A stretch of 64,000 nt of DNA from Neolewinella aquimaris (GCF_014197245.1 NZ_JACIFF010000005.1:248001-312000), one strand, 5' to 3'; shown: positions 17,301 to 25,390, counted from the first letter of the stretch. Numbers and translations: made by a program. Notes: generated from the sequence alone by a model not told the origin.

Positions 17301-18338
17301 ATGGCCAAGCTTTACCCGGCGGACACGCTCAATTTCTTACGCAAACTTACGCCACGCCGGGTAACCAACGCCGTAAAAGTCACCGCCAGCTACTACGCCA
17401 CCCGCTGGCTGCAGCGGCCGGTGGTGTGGGGAAAGCCGTTTACGGTGTCCTTCGAACCCACCACCGCCTGCAACCTGCGCTGCCCGGAGTGCCCAAGTGG
17501 GCTGCGCCAATTCACCCGCCCCACCGGTAACCTGAAGGCAGACTTTTTTCGGCGCACCATGGACGATATCGCCGATCGCCTGCTCTACCTGATCTTCTAT
17601 TTTCAGGGGGAGCCGTACATCAATCCCGACTTTCTCGACATGGTGAAGGAAGCCAGCGACCGCGGCGTGTACACCATTACCTCCACCAACGGCCACTTCC
17701 TCAACGACGCCAATGCCCGGCGGACCATTGCGAGCGGTCTCGACCGCCTCATCATCAGCGTCGACGGCACTACCCAGGAAGTGTACGAGCAGTACCGTAA
17801 ATCCGGAAAGCTGGACACCGTACTCCACGGCGCCCGCAACCTGGTGAAGTGGAAACGGGAGATGAAGTCGGTTACCCCCCACCTGATTTTCCAGTTCCTA
17901 GTCGTAAAACCCAACGAGCACCAAATGGGCGAAGTCGTTCGTCTGGCCGACGAGATCGGAATTGACGAGGTGAAATTCAAATCGGCCCAGCTCTACGACT
18001 ACGCGCACGGCAACCCCCTGATGCCGGAGCAGGAGCAGTACGCCCGCTACTATAAAAAGGGCGACGGCACCTACGGAATCAAAAACAAGCTCCAAAACCA
18101 CTGCTGGAAGCTCTGGCACAGCTGCGTCATCACCTGGGACGGCCTGGTCGCGCCCTGCTGCTTCGATAAGGACGTCACCCACCGCCTCGGCGACGTGAAG
18201 AGCCAATCTCTAGCCGAGGTCTGGGACGGGGCCGCCTACGACGATTTTCGCACCAAACTGCTGAAGGGCCGGGCGGAGATCGACATCTGCCAAAATTGTA
18301 CGGAGGGGTGCGAAGTTTGGCTGGGGGCGGAGGTTTAG
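17301..18338 (+). CDS. Radical SAM/SPASM domain protein
   Basis: The 345-residue protein has the radical SAM cluster motif CNLRCPEC (Cys 57, 61 and 64), which binds the 4Fe-4S cluster that cleaves S-adenosylmethionine. A C-terminal SPASM region is rich in Cys (NHCWKLWHSC, APCCFD, ICQNCTEGC), for auxiliary clusters. SPASM enzymes modify peptides or proteins, or act in cofactor and sugar-nucleotide chemistry. No precursor peptide gene is visible nearby, so the substrate is unknown. A composite repeat begins directly after the stop. Confidence 0.88.
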   Translation: MAKLYPADTLNFLRKLTPRRVTNAVKVTASYYATRWLQRPVVWGKPFTVSFEPTTACNLRCPECPSGLRQFTRPTGNLKADFFRRTMDDIADRLLYLIFYFQGEPYINPDFLDMVKEASDRGVYTITSTNGHFLNDANARRTIASGLDRLIISVDGTTQEVYEQYRKSGKLDTVLHGARNLVKWKREMKSVTPHLIFQFLVVKPNEHQMGEVVRLADEIGIDEVKFKSAQLYDYAHGNPLMPEQEQYARYYKKGDGTYGIKNKLQNHCWKLWHSCVITWDGLVAPCCFDKDVTHRLGDVKSQSLAEVWDGAAYDDFRTKLLKGRAEIDICQNCTEGCEVWLGAEV

Positions 18339-18341
18339 GCC

Positions 18342-18535
18342 GTCGTCGGCCGACCGAGGCACGAGGCTCGTCCGCCGACTATTCGACTGAGTTGAGTGGT
18401 GGTGGGCCTGACCCTTGTTTCTATGTGACTCTCCTCTGGCCCGACTCGGCGGACGAGCTTGGGCTCGGCCGACGAGGGGCGCAGTTGTCGGCCGACCGAG
18501 GCACGAGGCTCGTCCGCCGACTAATCGATTGAAGT
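18342..18535. repeat. Composite GTCGGCCGAC repeat, left copy
   Basis: Two copies of a 35-base imperfect palindrome (GTCGGCCGACCGAGGCACG / AGGCTCGTCCGCCGACT) flank a spacer containing GGGCCTGACCCTTGT and GGCCCGACTCGGCGGACGAG. The same arrangement occurs in reverse orientation at 21886-22124. The element starts 4 bases after the radical SAM stop. No gene is seen between 18339 and 18605. Confidence 0.75.
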
Positions 18536-18605
18536 TGGTAGAAAAAGGTGGCGTACCCTGTAACAAAGCCAGTAGGTTGATCCGTGTACCAATCAAACGC
18601 CAATT

Positions 18606-19109
18606 GTGCAGAGCTTTACTTCCATTGCTGATTCGGTTCGCGACCGCCTTTACCGGCTGGCGCTGCGGATGACGGGCGACGGGGGAGATGCGGAAGATGT
18701 AGTGCAGGAGGTGCTGATCAGCAGTTGGCAAAAACGGGAGGAGATCGTACGGCTCGACAATCCGCCGGCCTGGCTGCTGAAAATGACCCACAACCGGGCC
18801 ATCGACCGATTGCGATCCAGATCAAGCCGGTCGAACAACGAAGGTGCGGCGGCACACTCCGACCAATGCCTGGAAACGCCGCACCGGCTGGTCGAAACGG
18901 AGGACACCCTGTACCACATTCACCGGTTGATGGCGCGGTTGCCCGCCGAGCAGCGCATCGTGCTTCACCTGCGCGAGGTGGAGGGGATGAGCTACCGTGA
19001 AATCGTGGAAGCAACGGGACTGACCATGGAAAAAGTGAAAGTGTACCTGCACCGGGGGCGCATGCAACTGCGGGAGTTGCTGCTGAACGAAAAGATCGTA
19101 GAAAGATGA
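18606..19109 (+). CDS. ECF-type RNA polymerase sigma factor (second module)
   Basis: The 167-residue protein has region 2 (DRLYRLALRMTGDGGDAEDV, then QEVLISSWQKREEI and AWLLKMTHNRAIDRLRSR) and region 4 (ARLPAEQRIVLHLREVEGMS, YREIVEATGLTMEKVKVYLH). The start is GTG at 18606, just before the conserved region 2. The stop overlaps the next gene by ATGA. It is not closely similar to the sigma factor at 11565, so the two modules are probably independent. Confidence 0.9.
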   Translation: MQSFTSIADSVRDRLYRLALRMTGDGGDAEDVVQEVLISSWQKREEIVRLDNPPAWLLKMTHNRAIDRLRSRSSRSNNEGAAAHSDQCLETPHRLVETEDTLYHIHRLMARLPAEQRIVLHLREVEGMSYREIVEATGLTMEKVKVYLHRGRMQLRELLLNEKIVER

Positions 19110-19567
19110 ATCACCAACTAGCCAAAGAACTCATGCAACGCTACTTCGCCGGGGAGACCAGCCTGGCGGAGGAGAAGGAGCTGCGGACCTACTTCCAAAG
19201 TGAAAATGTAGACCCGACGCTGCAACCCTACATCCCCCTGTTCCGCTACTGGGAGGTGGAACGGGCGGTGGTCGCGCCGCGCCGACCGACAAAAACCCGC
19301 CGGCTGCCCCGGATACTCTTAGCCATCGCCGCGGCACTGCTCCTGGTGCTGGTGGCCCGTTTCGCCCAGCTGAGTACGGCACCCGCCGTGACGGCATTCC
19401 CGGTAGCCGAGCGGCAGCCCGTGGACTGGAGTCGCTACGAGGTCACCGATGAGGGGGAGGCGCTGCGCATACTTAAGGCGGTGCTGAAAACGACCTCCGA
19501 AAAAATGAAACAGGGACCCGCAATTACGCTGCGCGAGTTGCGTGAGGTGGAGGAGATCCTGGATTAA
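19106..19567 (+). CDS. Single-pass membrane protein, probable anti-sigma partner
   Basis: The 153-residue protein has a soluble N-terminal region with the motif QRYFAGETSLAEEKELRTYF, typical of short anti-sigma-like proteins of Bacteroidota. A basic stretch (RRPTKTRRLPR) and one membrane helix (ILLAIAAALLLVLVARFA, residues about 70-88) precede a short exported tail. It overlaps the sigma stop by 4 bases. The role rests on position and topology; no zinc motif is seen. Confidence 0.65.
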   Translation: MNHQLAKELMQRYFAGETSLAEEKELRTYFQSENVDPTLQPYIPLFRYWEVERAVVAPRRPTKTRRLPRILLAIAAALLLVLVARFAQLSTAPAVTAFPVAERQPVDWSRYEVTDEGEALRILKAVLKTTSEKMKQGPAITLRELREVEEILD

Positions 19568-19607
19568 AATTTACCAACCCGGCTAAGGCCAACCAAACTA
19601 TGTACCG

Positions 19608-20108
19608 ATGAAATACCTGATCGCTTTGCTCTTCGTGCTTTACCTGGCACCTGCGTCCGCGCAAAAAGATGTGCCGCTGGATGCCATTTCGAATTACTTC
19701 AGTGAGTACGTAGACGATCAGCGCTTTACGGCGGTGTACGTAAGCGGGAAGATGTTTGAGCTGTTTAACGATGCTAAGATCGACCTCGACGAGATTGATG
19801 AGGACGAAGTAAAGGCCATCCTGGAAGTGGTAAAGGACATCAAGGGAATCCGGGTGCTGCACACCGACGTAACGCCGCTGGAATTCTACAAAAGTGCGAA
19901 GGGGCGCATCAATACCGACGCCTACGAACTGCTCTTCAAGGTGCGTACGCAGGACGGGCAGAATGTCGAAGCATTCATCCAAAACCAGGACGCCATCGTC
20001 AACGAACTTTTCCTGCTGGTGGGGGCCAACGACACCTTCGCCATGCTCAGCTTCGTCGGCAACATCGACCTCAGCAAGCTTTCTGATCTGCAGCGCGCCC
20101 TCGACTAA
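19608..20108 (+). CDS. Exported DUF4252 protein
   Basis: The 166-residue protein has a signal peptide (MKYLIALLFVLYLAPASAQ). The DUF4252 pattern follows: FTAVYVSGKMFELF near the start, an acidic helix with VKDIKGIRVLHTD, and a C-terminal FVGNIDLSKLSDLQ. DUF4252 proteins are common behind ECF sigma and anti-sigma pairs in Bacteroidota; their function is unknown. It is the third gene of this sigma operon. Confidence 0.8.
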   Translation: MKYLIALLFVLYLAPASAQKDVPLDAISNYFSEYVDDQRFTAVYVSGKMFELFNDAKIDLDEIDEDEVKAILEVVKDIKGIRVLHTDVTPLEFYKSAKGRINTDAYELLFKVRTQDGQNVEAFIQNQDAIVNELFLLVGANDTFAMLSFVGNIDLSKLSDLQRALD

Positions 20109-20146
20109 TCCGCCCACTCATTCACCCACCATTTAATTACGTACCC

Positions 20147-20644
20147 ATGAGATTCTTCCTACTAATGGTCCTGCTTACCACGGCACTCCACGCCCAGGAC
20201 ATCGTGATCCGCGACTTCATCAAAGAGCACCGCCGCGGGGAGGAAAACGTAGCGTTCAAGGTCCCCGGCTGGATGGTCGGACTGGCCAGCGACATCGGGG
20301 CTACGGCCAGCGACGACCACGACGAGAAAATTCTCTTCAAATTGCTGGGCGAGCTGGGTACGGTGCGGATGGTTACCTACCTGAACGAAGACTTTCAGCG
20401 GCCCGAATCGAGCATCGGCAACCTGCTGTACAGCCTGGAGCGGTACCGCGGCTTCGAACGCTGGGCGGATATGCGAACGCAAGAAGGACAGCGGGTGACG
20501 CTGACCGTGCGGTACGAGAACAAAAAGGTGCGGGAACTGATGGCGGTGGTGCGGGAGGAGGACCGGACGACGCTGGTGGCGGCACGGGCGCATCTTTCGG
20601 CGGAGGAGCTGGGGAGGTTGGTGAATGAGCTGGAGGAGTTGTAG
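20147..20644 (+). CDS. Exported DUF4252-like protein, divergent paralogue
   Basis: The 165-residue protein has a signal peptide (MRFFLLMVLLTTALHAQ) and the same overall plan as its neighbour: FKVPGWMVGLASDIG, LLGELGTVRMVTYLNED, then a C-terminal strand and helix ending ELGRLVNELEEL. Similarity to the preceding protein is low but the layout agrees. It ends the second sigma module, and a 16-bp palindrome follows the stop. Confidence 0.7.
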   Translation: MRFFLLMVLLTTALHAQDIVIRDFIKEHRRGEENVAFKVPGWMVGLASDIGATASDDHDEKILFKLLGELGTVRMVTYLNEDFQRPESSIGNLLYSLERYRGFERWADMRTQEGQRVTLTVRYENKKVRELMAVVREEDRTTLVAARAHLSAEELGRLVNELEEL

Positions 20645-20658
20645 GGGAGCTAAATTTC

Positions 20659-20674
20659 CCCGATAGCTATCGGG
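20659..20674. terminator. Perfect 16-bp palindrome CCCGATAGCTATCGGG
   Basis: This self-complementary sequence lies 15 bases after the DUF4252 stop and just before the next promoter. I know it as a recurrent intergenic motif in Bacteroidota genomes. It could form a hairpin at the mRNA end, but there is no T-run. Confidence 0.4.
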
Positions 20675-20687
20675 AGAGGCAGCATTG

Positions 20688-20695
20688 TACTTTTG
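20688..20695 (+). promoter_or_regulatory. -7 promoter box four bases before the aminotransferase start codon
   Basis: TACTTTTG is an exact TAnnTTTG match followed by CGGG and then ATG at 20700. It argues for the ATG rather than an in-frame TTG at 20685, which would lie upstream of the expected transcription start. Confidence 0.55.
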
Positions 20696-20699
20696 CGGG

Positions 20700-21878
20700 A
20701 TGCAGCGTGCCAATTTTTTGAAACATATTGCCCAGACCAGTCCGGCTCCCATGGGGCTCGAGATCGCCGGGGGGGAGGGCGTTTACCTCATCGATACCGC
20801 CGGGAAGCGTTACCTGGACCTCATTGCCGGCATCGGGGTGAGCGCACTGGGGCACAACCACCCCGCCGTGGTGGAGGCCGTACAGCGGCAGGCGGGCACC
20901 TATATGCATACCTTAGTATACGGGGAGTTCGTGCTAGGGCCTCAGGTGGAATTGGCTACGCTGCTGTGTGCGCACTTGCCCGCGAGTCTCGACAATGTGT
21001 ACTTCACGAATTCCGGAACCGAGGCCACCGAGGGGGCTATGAAACTGGCCAAGCGGGTGACGGGGAGGGCCGGGATCGTCTCGGCTACGTATGCTTACCA
21101 CGGAAGCACCCAGGGGGCGGCCAGCCTGATGTGGCCGAAGGACTTTACCCGTGCCTTTCACCCCCTGCTGCCGGGTGTCGATCACCTGGAATTCAATGAT
21201 GACGCTGGGCTGAAACTCATCACCCCCCAAACCGCCGCCGTCGTTCTGGAGACCGTACAGGCGGAGTGGGGCATTCGGAGGCCGCGCAAGGAATGGTTGC
21301 AGGCGGTGCGCAGGCGGTGCGACGAGGTGGGTGCGCTGTTGATCCTCGACGAGATTCAGGCCGGTATGGGTCGTACCGGCACCCTCTTTGCCTTCGAGCA
21401 GTATGGTGTGGTGCCGGATATTCTGCTGCTCGCCAAAGGCTTCGGTGGGGGCATGCCATTGGGCGCCTTCGTGGCCGGTCGGGAAATCATGCGCGCCCTG
21501 ACCGAAAATCCGGTACTGGGCCACATCACTACCTTCGGTGGTCATCCGGTGAGCTGCGCGGCAGGACTGGCTACGTTGCAGACCCTGACCCGGGACGCAG
21601 AACTCATTGCTTCGGTAGGGGAGAAAGAGGCTCTCTTCCGCCGGCTACTTGTTCACCCAAAGATCCGCGACATCCGCTCCGCCGGGCTGTGGATGGCGGT
21701 GGAGCTGGGTGACTTCGATGAGATCCGCCGCGTGATCGCCCGCTGTCTGGAACGGGGGCTGATTACCGACTGGTTCCTCTTTAATGAGCGTAGTTTACGC
21801 ATCGCCCCGCCGCTGACGATTACCCACGAAGAGATCGAATGGGCGTGTGGGGTGTTGCTGGAGGCGATGGGGGATTAA
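20700..21878 (+). CDS. Class III PLP-dependent aminotransferase (acetylornithine/ornithine type)
   Basis: The 392-residue enzyme has an N-terminal YLDLIAGIGVSALGHNHP, a TNSGTEATEGAMKLA cofactor-phosphate loop, LILDEIQAGMGRTG with the Asp that contacts the PLP pyridine nitrogen, and LLAKGFGGGMPLGAF with the Schiff-base Lys. This is the acetylornithine/ornithine/4-aminobutyrate transaminase group. No other arginine or GABA genes are nearby, so the substrate is open. The start is chosen from the promoter position. A large repeat follows the stop. Confidence 0.9.
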   Translation: MQRANFLKHIAQTSPAPMGLEIAGGEGVYLIDTAGKRYLDLIAGIGVSALGHNHPAVVEAVQRQAGTYMHTLVYGEFVLGPQVELATLLCAHLPASLDNVYFTNSGTEATEGAMKLAKRVTGRAGIVSATYAYHGSTQGAASLMWPKDFTRAFHPLLPGVDHLEFNDDAGLKLITPQTAAVVLETVQAEWGIRRPRKEWLQAVRRRCDEVGALLILDEIQAGMGRTGTLFAFEQYGVVPDILLLAKGFGGGMPLGAFVAGREIMRALTENPVLGHITTFGGHPVSCAAGLATLQTLTRDAELIASVGEKEALFRRLLVHPKIRDIRSAGLWMAVELGDFDEIRRVIARCLERGLITDWFLFNERSLRIAPPLTITHEEIEWACGVLLEAMGD

Positions 21879-21885
21879 TTTAACC

Positions 21886-22124
21886 AGTCGTCGGACGAGC
21901 CTCGTACCTCGGTCGGCCGACGACGACGGCCCCTCGTCGGCCGAGCCTAAGCTCGTCCGCCGAGTCGGGCCCAAGGGCAATCACGCCGGAACAAAGGCAG
22001 GCCCATCACCAGTTAGCTTGATCGAATAGTCGGCGGACGAGCCTCGTACCTCGGTCGGCCGACGACGACGACGACGACGGCCCCTCGTCGGACGAGCCTC
22101 GTACCTCGGTCGGCCGACGACTTC
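21886..22124. repeat. Composite GTCGGCCGAC repeat, right copy (inverted relative to 18342-18535)
   Basis: Repeat arms GTCGGACGAGCCTCGTACC / TCGGTCGGCCGACGAC appear three times, around a spacer containing CCCAAGGGCAATCACGCC and GGCAGGCCCATCACCAG that resembles the reverse complement of the left copy's spacer. A (CGA)n run differs in length between arms: about three units at 21918 and six at 22061. No gene is seen in 21879-22159. Confidence 0.75.
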
Positions 22125-22128
22125 CACG

Positions 22129-22136
22129 TACATTTG
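22129..22136 (+). promoter_or_regulatory. -7 promoter box for holA
   Basis: TACATTTG matches TAnnTTTG and ends 23 bases before the TTG start of holA, directly after the composite repeat. Confidence 0.45.
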
Positions 22137-22159
22137 ACCTAGTAAACTGTAAATTCCTC

Positions 22160-23191
22160 TTGGACTTCTCTTCCCTCCTCAAATCCGTAAAGGCCAAAGA
22201 CTTCGCCCCCATCTACCTGCTGCACGGGGAGGAGCCGTACTTCATCGACCAGCTCGAGGAGTCCATTGAGCAGCACGCCCTACAGGAGCACGAGCGGGCC
22301 TTTAATCAGACCATTCTCTACGGAAAGGATACCGAGCACCTGCAGGTGATCGACGCCGCCCGCCGCTTTCCGATGATGGCGGAGCGCCAACTGATCATCC
22401 TCCGCGAAGCCCAGGATATGCGCGACCTGAAGGAACTGGCCGCTTACGCCGCCAAGCCCGCGCCCACTACGGTGCTCGTCATCAGCCACAAGCACAAGAA
22501 GCTGAACGGCAACCTCGCCCTCACGAAGAACATCAAACAGAACGGCGTCGTCTTCGAGTCGAAGGGGCTGTACGACAACAAGGTGCCCAACTGGATCAGC
22601 GGCTACCTCCGCGACCGCAAGTACCGCATCCAGCCCGAAGCCAGCAACCTCCTCGCCGAGTTTCTGGGCACTAGCCTCGGCAAGATCACGAACGAGCTGG
22701 ACAAGCTCATGCTTAACCTATCCCCGGGCACCGAAATTACAACCCAGATCGTAGAAGACCAGGTGGGCGTAAGCAAGGATTACAACGTCTTCGAGCTGCA
22801 ACGGGCCATCGGCCACCACGATACGGTAAAGTCCGCCCGCATCCTCAACTACTTCCGCGCCAACCCCAAGGCCGCCCCCCTGCCCATGGTGACCGGAAGC
22901 CTCTACAACTACTTTAGCAAGGTCTACCTACTTAAAGAACTTCACCGCAAACGCGAAAGCCGCCAGGAGATCATGAAGGTCCTCGGCCTCCGCTTCGACT
23001 TCTTCCTCGAAGACTACGAAAAGACCGCCCGCAACTACAGCGAACCCGCCCTCCAACGCCTCTTCGCCCTCCTCCGCGAATACGACCTAAAGAGCAAGGG
23101 CGTCGACAGCAACCTAGCCGGCAAGGGAGAGCACGAGTTGCTGAAGGAGCTGGTGTGGAAGATAATGAATATTAGTACGGTAGTCATTTAG
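22160..23191 (+). CDS. holA: DNA polymerase III subunit delta
   Basis: The 343-residue clamp-loader subunit opens the beta sliding clamp during replication. Recognisable parts are IYLLHGEEPYFIDQLEESI at the start, FPMMAERQLIILREAQDM, and the C-terminal region with EFLGTSLGKITNELDKL and VGVSKDYNVFELQRAIG. The start is TTG, at the normal distance from the YLLHGEE motif. The last codons and stop (Ser-Thr-Val-Val-Ile-stop) are written by a TAGTACGGTAGT repeat that continues into the intergenic DNA, so the exact C terminus was set by the repeat. Confidence 0.9.
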   Translation: MDFSSLLKSVKAKDFAPIYLLHGEEPYFIDQLEESIEQHALQEHERAFNQTILYGKDTEHLQVIDAARRFPMMAERQLIILREAQDMRDLKELAAYAAKPAPTTVLVISHKHKKLNGNLALTKNIKQNGVVFESKGLYDNKVPNWISGYLRDRKYRIQPEASNLLAEFLGTSLGKITNELDKLMLNLSPGTEITTQIVEDQVGVSKDYNVFELQRAIGHHDTVKSARILNYFRANPKAAPLPMVTGSLYNYFSKVYLLKELHRKRESRQEIMKVLGLRFDFFLEDYEKTARNYSEPALQRLFALLREYDLKSKGVDSNLAGKGEHELLKELVWKIMNISTVVI

Positions 23192-23262
23192 TACGGTAGT
23201 ACGGTAGGCTGTATGTACCTACTACCGTACTACCTGACTACCGTACTACCCGACTACCCCTA
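23173..23262. repeat. TAGTACGGTAGT repeat cluster between holA and cvpA
   Basis: Forward copies of TAGTACGGTAGT are followed by reverse copies (ACTACCGTACTAC), making a large inverted repeat between two convergent genes. It covers the holA stop and could serve both genes as a transcript-end structure. The same family appears at 27497, 28165 and 49022. Confidence 0.7.
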
Positions 23263-23835
23263 TTCTTCCAAGTCAAAAATACTATCACTCTCCCCCCGCT
23301 CAACGTTGTCCTTTAGGCGGTCCATGGCGTTGACGGCTTGCTCGTAGAAATCGTAGAAAATGGGAAATAGCGCCTTGCCCCGTTCGATGACGATATCAGG
23401 CAGCTGGATGAGCACGGGATAGGTGATGCTGTCGGCCTTTACCTCGTCGGTGATGATCTTGCTGCGGTCGCCGAAGTAGACGAGCCCGGAAAAGATGAAG
23501 GTGAAGAAGAGACCGGAAAGCAAGCCGCCCAGTACCTGGTTGATGAAGTTGATGTTGACCGATTCCATAAAGCCCGTGAGGCCCCGCGCCAGGATGCGGA
23601 ACAGAATGAGCGTCAGGAAAAACAGTAGCACGACCCCGATGATAAAGCCCCCCGCACTCGTGACGGCCGGGAAGGCGTCGAAGATCATGTCCCCCGCAAT
23701 CGGGCCGAATTTCATGGCCGCCAGTACGCCGAAGATGTAACTGACCAGGCTGAGCACGGTAGAAATTATCCCCCGGCTATAGCCGACCCAGAAACCGTAA
23801 GCAAGAAATATGAGGCAAACGATGTCGATGACCAT
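23260..23835 (-). CDS. cvpA: CvpA family membrane protein
   Basis: The 191-residue protein has four hydrophobic segments: IVCLIFLAYGFWVGYSRG at the N terminus, VLSLVSYIFGVLAAMKF, FIIGVVLLFFLTLILFRILA and LLSGLFFTFIFSGLVYFG. This is the CvpA (colicin V production) family of inner-membrane proteins of still unclear function, linked to envelope homeostasis. The start codon lies four bases after a consensus -7 box on the minus strand. It diverges from the serA-like gene, and the two promoters lie within about 30 bases of each other. Confidence 0.85.
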   Translation of the reverse strand: MVIDIVCLIFLAYGFWVGYSRGIISTVLSLVSYIFGVLAAMKFGPIAGDMIFDAFPAVTSAGGFIIGVVLLFFLTLILFRILARGLTGFMESVNINFINQVLGGLLSGLFFTFIFSGLVYFGDRSKIITDEVKADSITYPVLIQLPDIVIERGKALFPIFYDFYEQAVNAMDRLKDNVERGESDSIFDLEE

Positions 23836-23839
23836 AGCA

Positions 23840-23847
23840 CAAAGGTA
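23840..23847 (-). promoter_or_regulatory. -7 promoter box four bases before the cvpA start codon
   Basis: The minus strand reads TACCTTTG, then TGCT, then ATG (23835). This is an exact consensus match with the same four-base spacing seen at 17289, 20688 and 56338. Confidence 0.55.
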
Positions 23848-23861
23848 CGGGACACGTGGGT

Positions 23862-23869
23862 TATCTTTG
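23862..23869 (+). promoter_or_regulatory. -7 promoter box for the serA-like gene
   Basis: TATCTTTG is an exact match and leaves a 22-base interval before the ATG at 23892. It supports that start over the in-frame ATG at 23856, which would lie upstream of the promoter box. Confidence 0.5.
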
Positions 23870-23891
23870 CGGCCCCCAAATTATCCCCGCT

Positions 23892-24836
23892 ATGATCCGC
23901 ATTCTCGCAAACGATGGTATCGCCGACAACGGCAAACAACTTTTGGAAGACGCCGGCTACGAAGTCGTCACCGATAAGATCGCCCAGGACGACCTGATGA
24001 CCGAACTCAATAACTTCGACGCCATCATCGTCCGCAGCGCCACGAAAGTGCGCAAGGAACTGATCGACGCCAGCCCCAATCTCAAAGCCATCCTGCGCGG
24101 CGGCGTTGGCATCGACAACATCGACCACGAATACGCCGAAAGCAAGGGAATCCCCACCTACAACACCCCCGCCGCCTCCAGCGAAGCCGTTGCCGAACTG
24201 GTCTTCGGCCACTTCTTTGCCCTGAGCCGCTTCATTCACCGCTCCAACCGCGAACTGGTAGCCAAGGATGGCGACTTCAACAAACTCAAGAAGGCCTACG
24301 CCGGCGGACAACAGCTGCGCGGCCGCACCCTGGCCGTGATCGGCTTCGGTCGCATTGGAATGGCCGCCGCCCGCATCGGTCTCGGTCTGGGCATGAAGGT
24401 AGTCGCCGTGGATCCCTTTAAGGAGGAAGACACCGTCAAGCTGGAATTTGCCGACGGGCGCAGCATCGACTTCCCCATTAAGACGATCTCCCTCGAGGAA
24501 GCCATCAAGCAGGCCGACTACATCACTATCCACGTGCCCGGCGGCAACCTAATCAACACCGACGAGATCGCCAGCATGAAGGACGGCGTCATCATTGCCA
24601 ACACCAGCCGCGGCGGCGTCATCAACGAAGATGCCCTCCTGGAAGCACTGAACAGCGGCAAGGTCGCCGGCGTCGCCCTCGATGTTTTCGTCGGTGAGCC
24701 CAAACCCCGCCGCGACCTGCTCGAGCACCCCCGCGCCAGCGTTACGCCCCACATCGGAGCGGCTACCAACGAGGCGCAGGACAACATCGGCGTCGAGCTG
24801 TTCGAGAAAATCCGCGATCACTTTGCTAAAAAATAA
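23892..24836 (+). CDS. D-3-phosphoglycerate dehydrogenase-like 2-hydroxyacid dehydrogenase
   Basis: The 314-residue NAD-dependent enzyme has the substrate-domain motif VGIDNIDHEYAESKGI and PAASSEAVAELVFGH, the Rossmann loop VIGFGRIGMAAARIG, and the catalytic triad segments NTSRGGVINEDAL (Arg), DVFVGEP (Glu) and TPHIGAAT (His). The short form without an ACT domain is common in Bacteroidota and usually annotated SerA. Phosphoglycerate as substrate is likely but not proven. The 3' end overlaps the next small membrane gene by 14 bases. Confidence 0.85.
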   Translation: MIRILANDGIADNGKQLLEDAGYEVVTDKIAQDDLMTELNNFDAIIVRSATKVRKELIDASPNLKAILRGGVGIDNIDHEYAESKGIPTYNTPAASSEAVAELVFGHFFALSRFIHRSNRELVAKDGDFNKLKKAYAGGQQLRGRTLAVIGFGRIGMAAARIGLGLGMKVVAVDPFKEEDTVKLEFADGRSIDFPIKTISLEEAIKQADYITIHVPGGNLINTDEIASMKDGVIIANTSRGGVINEDALLEALNSGKVAGVALDVFVGEPKPRRDLLEHPRASVTPHIGAATNEAQDNIGVELFEKIRDHFAKK

Positions 24837-25299
24837 ACGAGCGGCAACGGCGGTCTTCGAGCTGGCCTGGTGGGCCTTCGCCCTGGTACTGGCCGCGCTC
24901 GTGCTGCTGCCGATCTACGATTCGATCCCGGAGTTTCCCTTCTTCGTTCCCAACTTCATCTACGTCGTCGTGGCCGTGACGCTCACGCGCTACCTTTTTC
25001 TCCTACGCGTAAGCTGGCTGCGCGATCATCTGATCGTACAGGCCGGTCTGGCCCTCGCCCTGATTCCCCTGATCTTTTACATGATCCAGGCCTTTAACGG
25101 GTTCATTATTTTCTTCGATGAGCGGGGACCGGACGTACTCGTCAAATCACTCGACCCGGCGGTGGGAGAGACGATGGACCGCTACATGCACGCCGAGTTT
25201 CGCTTCTTCGGAATATGGGCGATTATGGCGGCGGTGGTCACTCCGTTTCGCCTCACGTACAATGCGTGGAAGCGGTACCGGGCGGGAGTGCGGAAATAA
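24823..25299 (+). CDS. Small four-helix membrane protein
   Basis: A 158-residue protein from a TTG at 24823: a basic start (LLKNKRAATAV), then four hydrophobic segments (ELAWWAFALVLAALVLLPIY, NFIYVVVAVTLTRYLFLL, AGLALALIPLIFYMIQAF and IWAIMAAVVTPFRL). The start overlaps the dehydrogenase by 14 bases, suggesting coupled translation. I do not recognise the family; similar hypothetical membrane proteins occur in Bacteroidota. A longer open frame to 24682 exists, but its extra residues look like an out-of-frame read of serA. Confidence 0.6.
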   Translation: MLKNKRAATAVFELAWWAFALVLAALVLLPIYDSIPEFPFFVPNFIYVVVAVTLTRYLFLLRVSWLRDHLIVQAGLALALIPLIFYMIQAFNGFIIFFDERGPDVLVKSLDPAVGETMDRYMHAEFRFFGIWAIMAAVVTPFRLTYNAWKRYRAGVRK

Positions 25300-25390
25300 A
25301 TATACGTTTTATCCGGTCGCTAACACGAATAATCACTGTTTAAAGGGCTAGCTTGAAGGGCCCAACCCAATTTCTCAGCGAATATTCGCC

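Noticed and set aside
17137-17364. 75-residue gene overlapping the radical SAM start
   Set aside because: It runs out of frame into the radical SAM gene, whose own promoter box lies inside it.
18296-18532. Small gene in the left composite repeat
   Set aside because: The frame consists of repeat sequence and overlaps the end of the radical SAM gene; no start signal or known motif.
24682-24822. N-terminal extension of the small membrane protein
   Set aside because: The extra 47 residues are an out-of-frame read of the serA-like gene with Ser/Thr/Arg/Pro-rich shadow composition.
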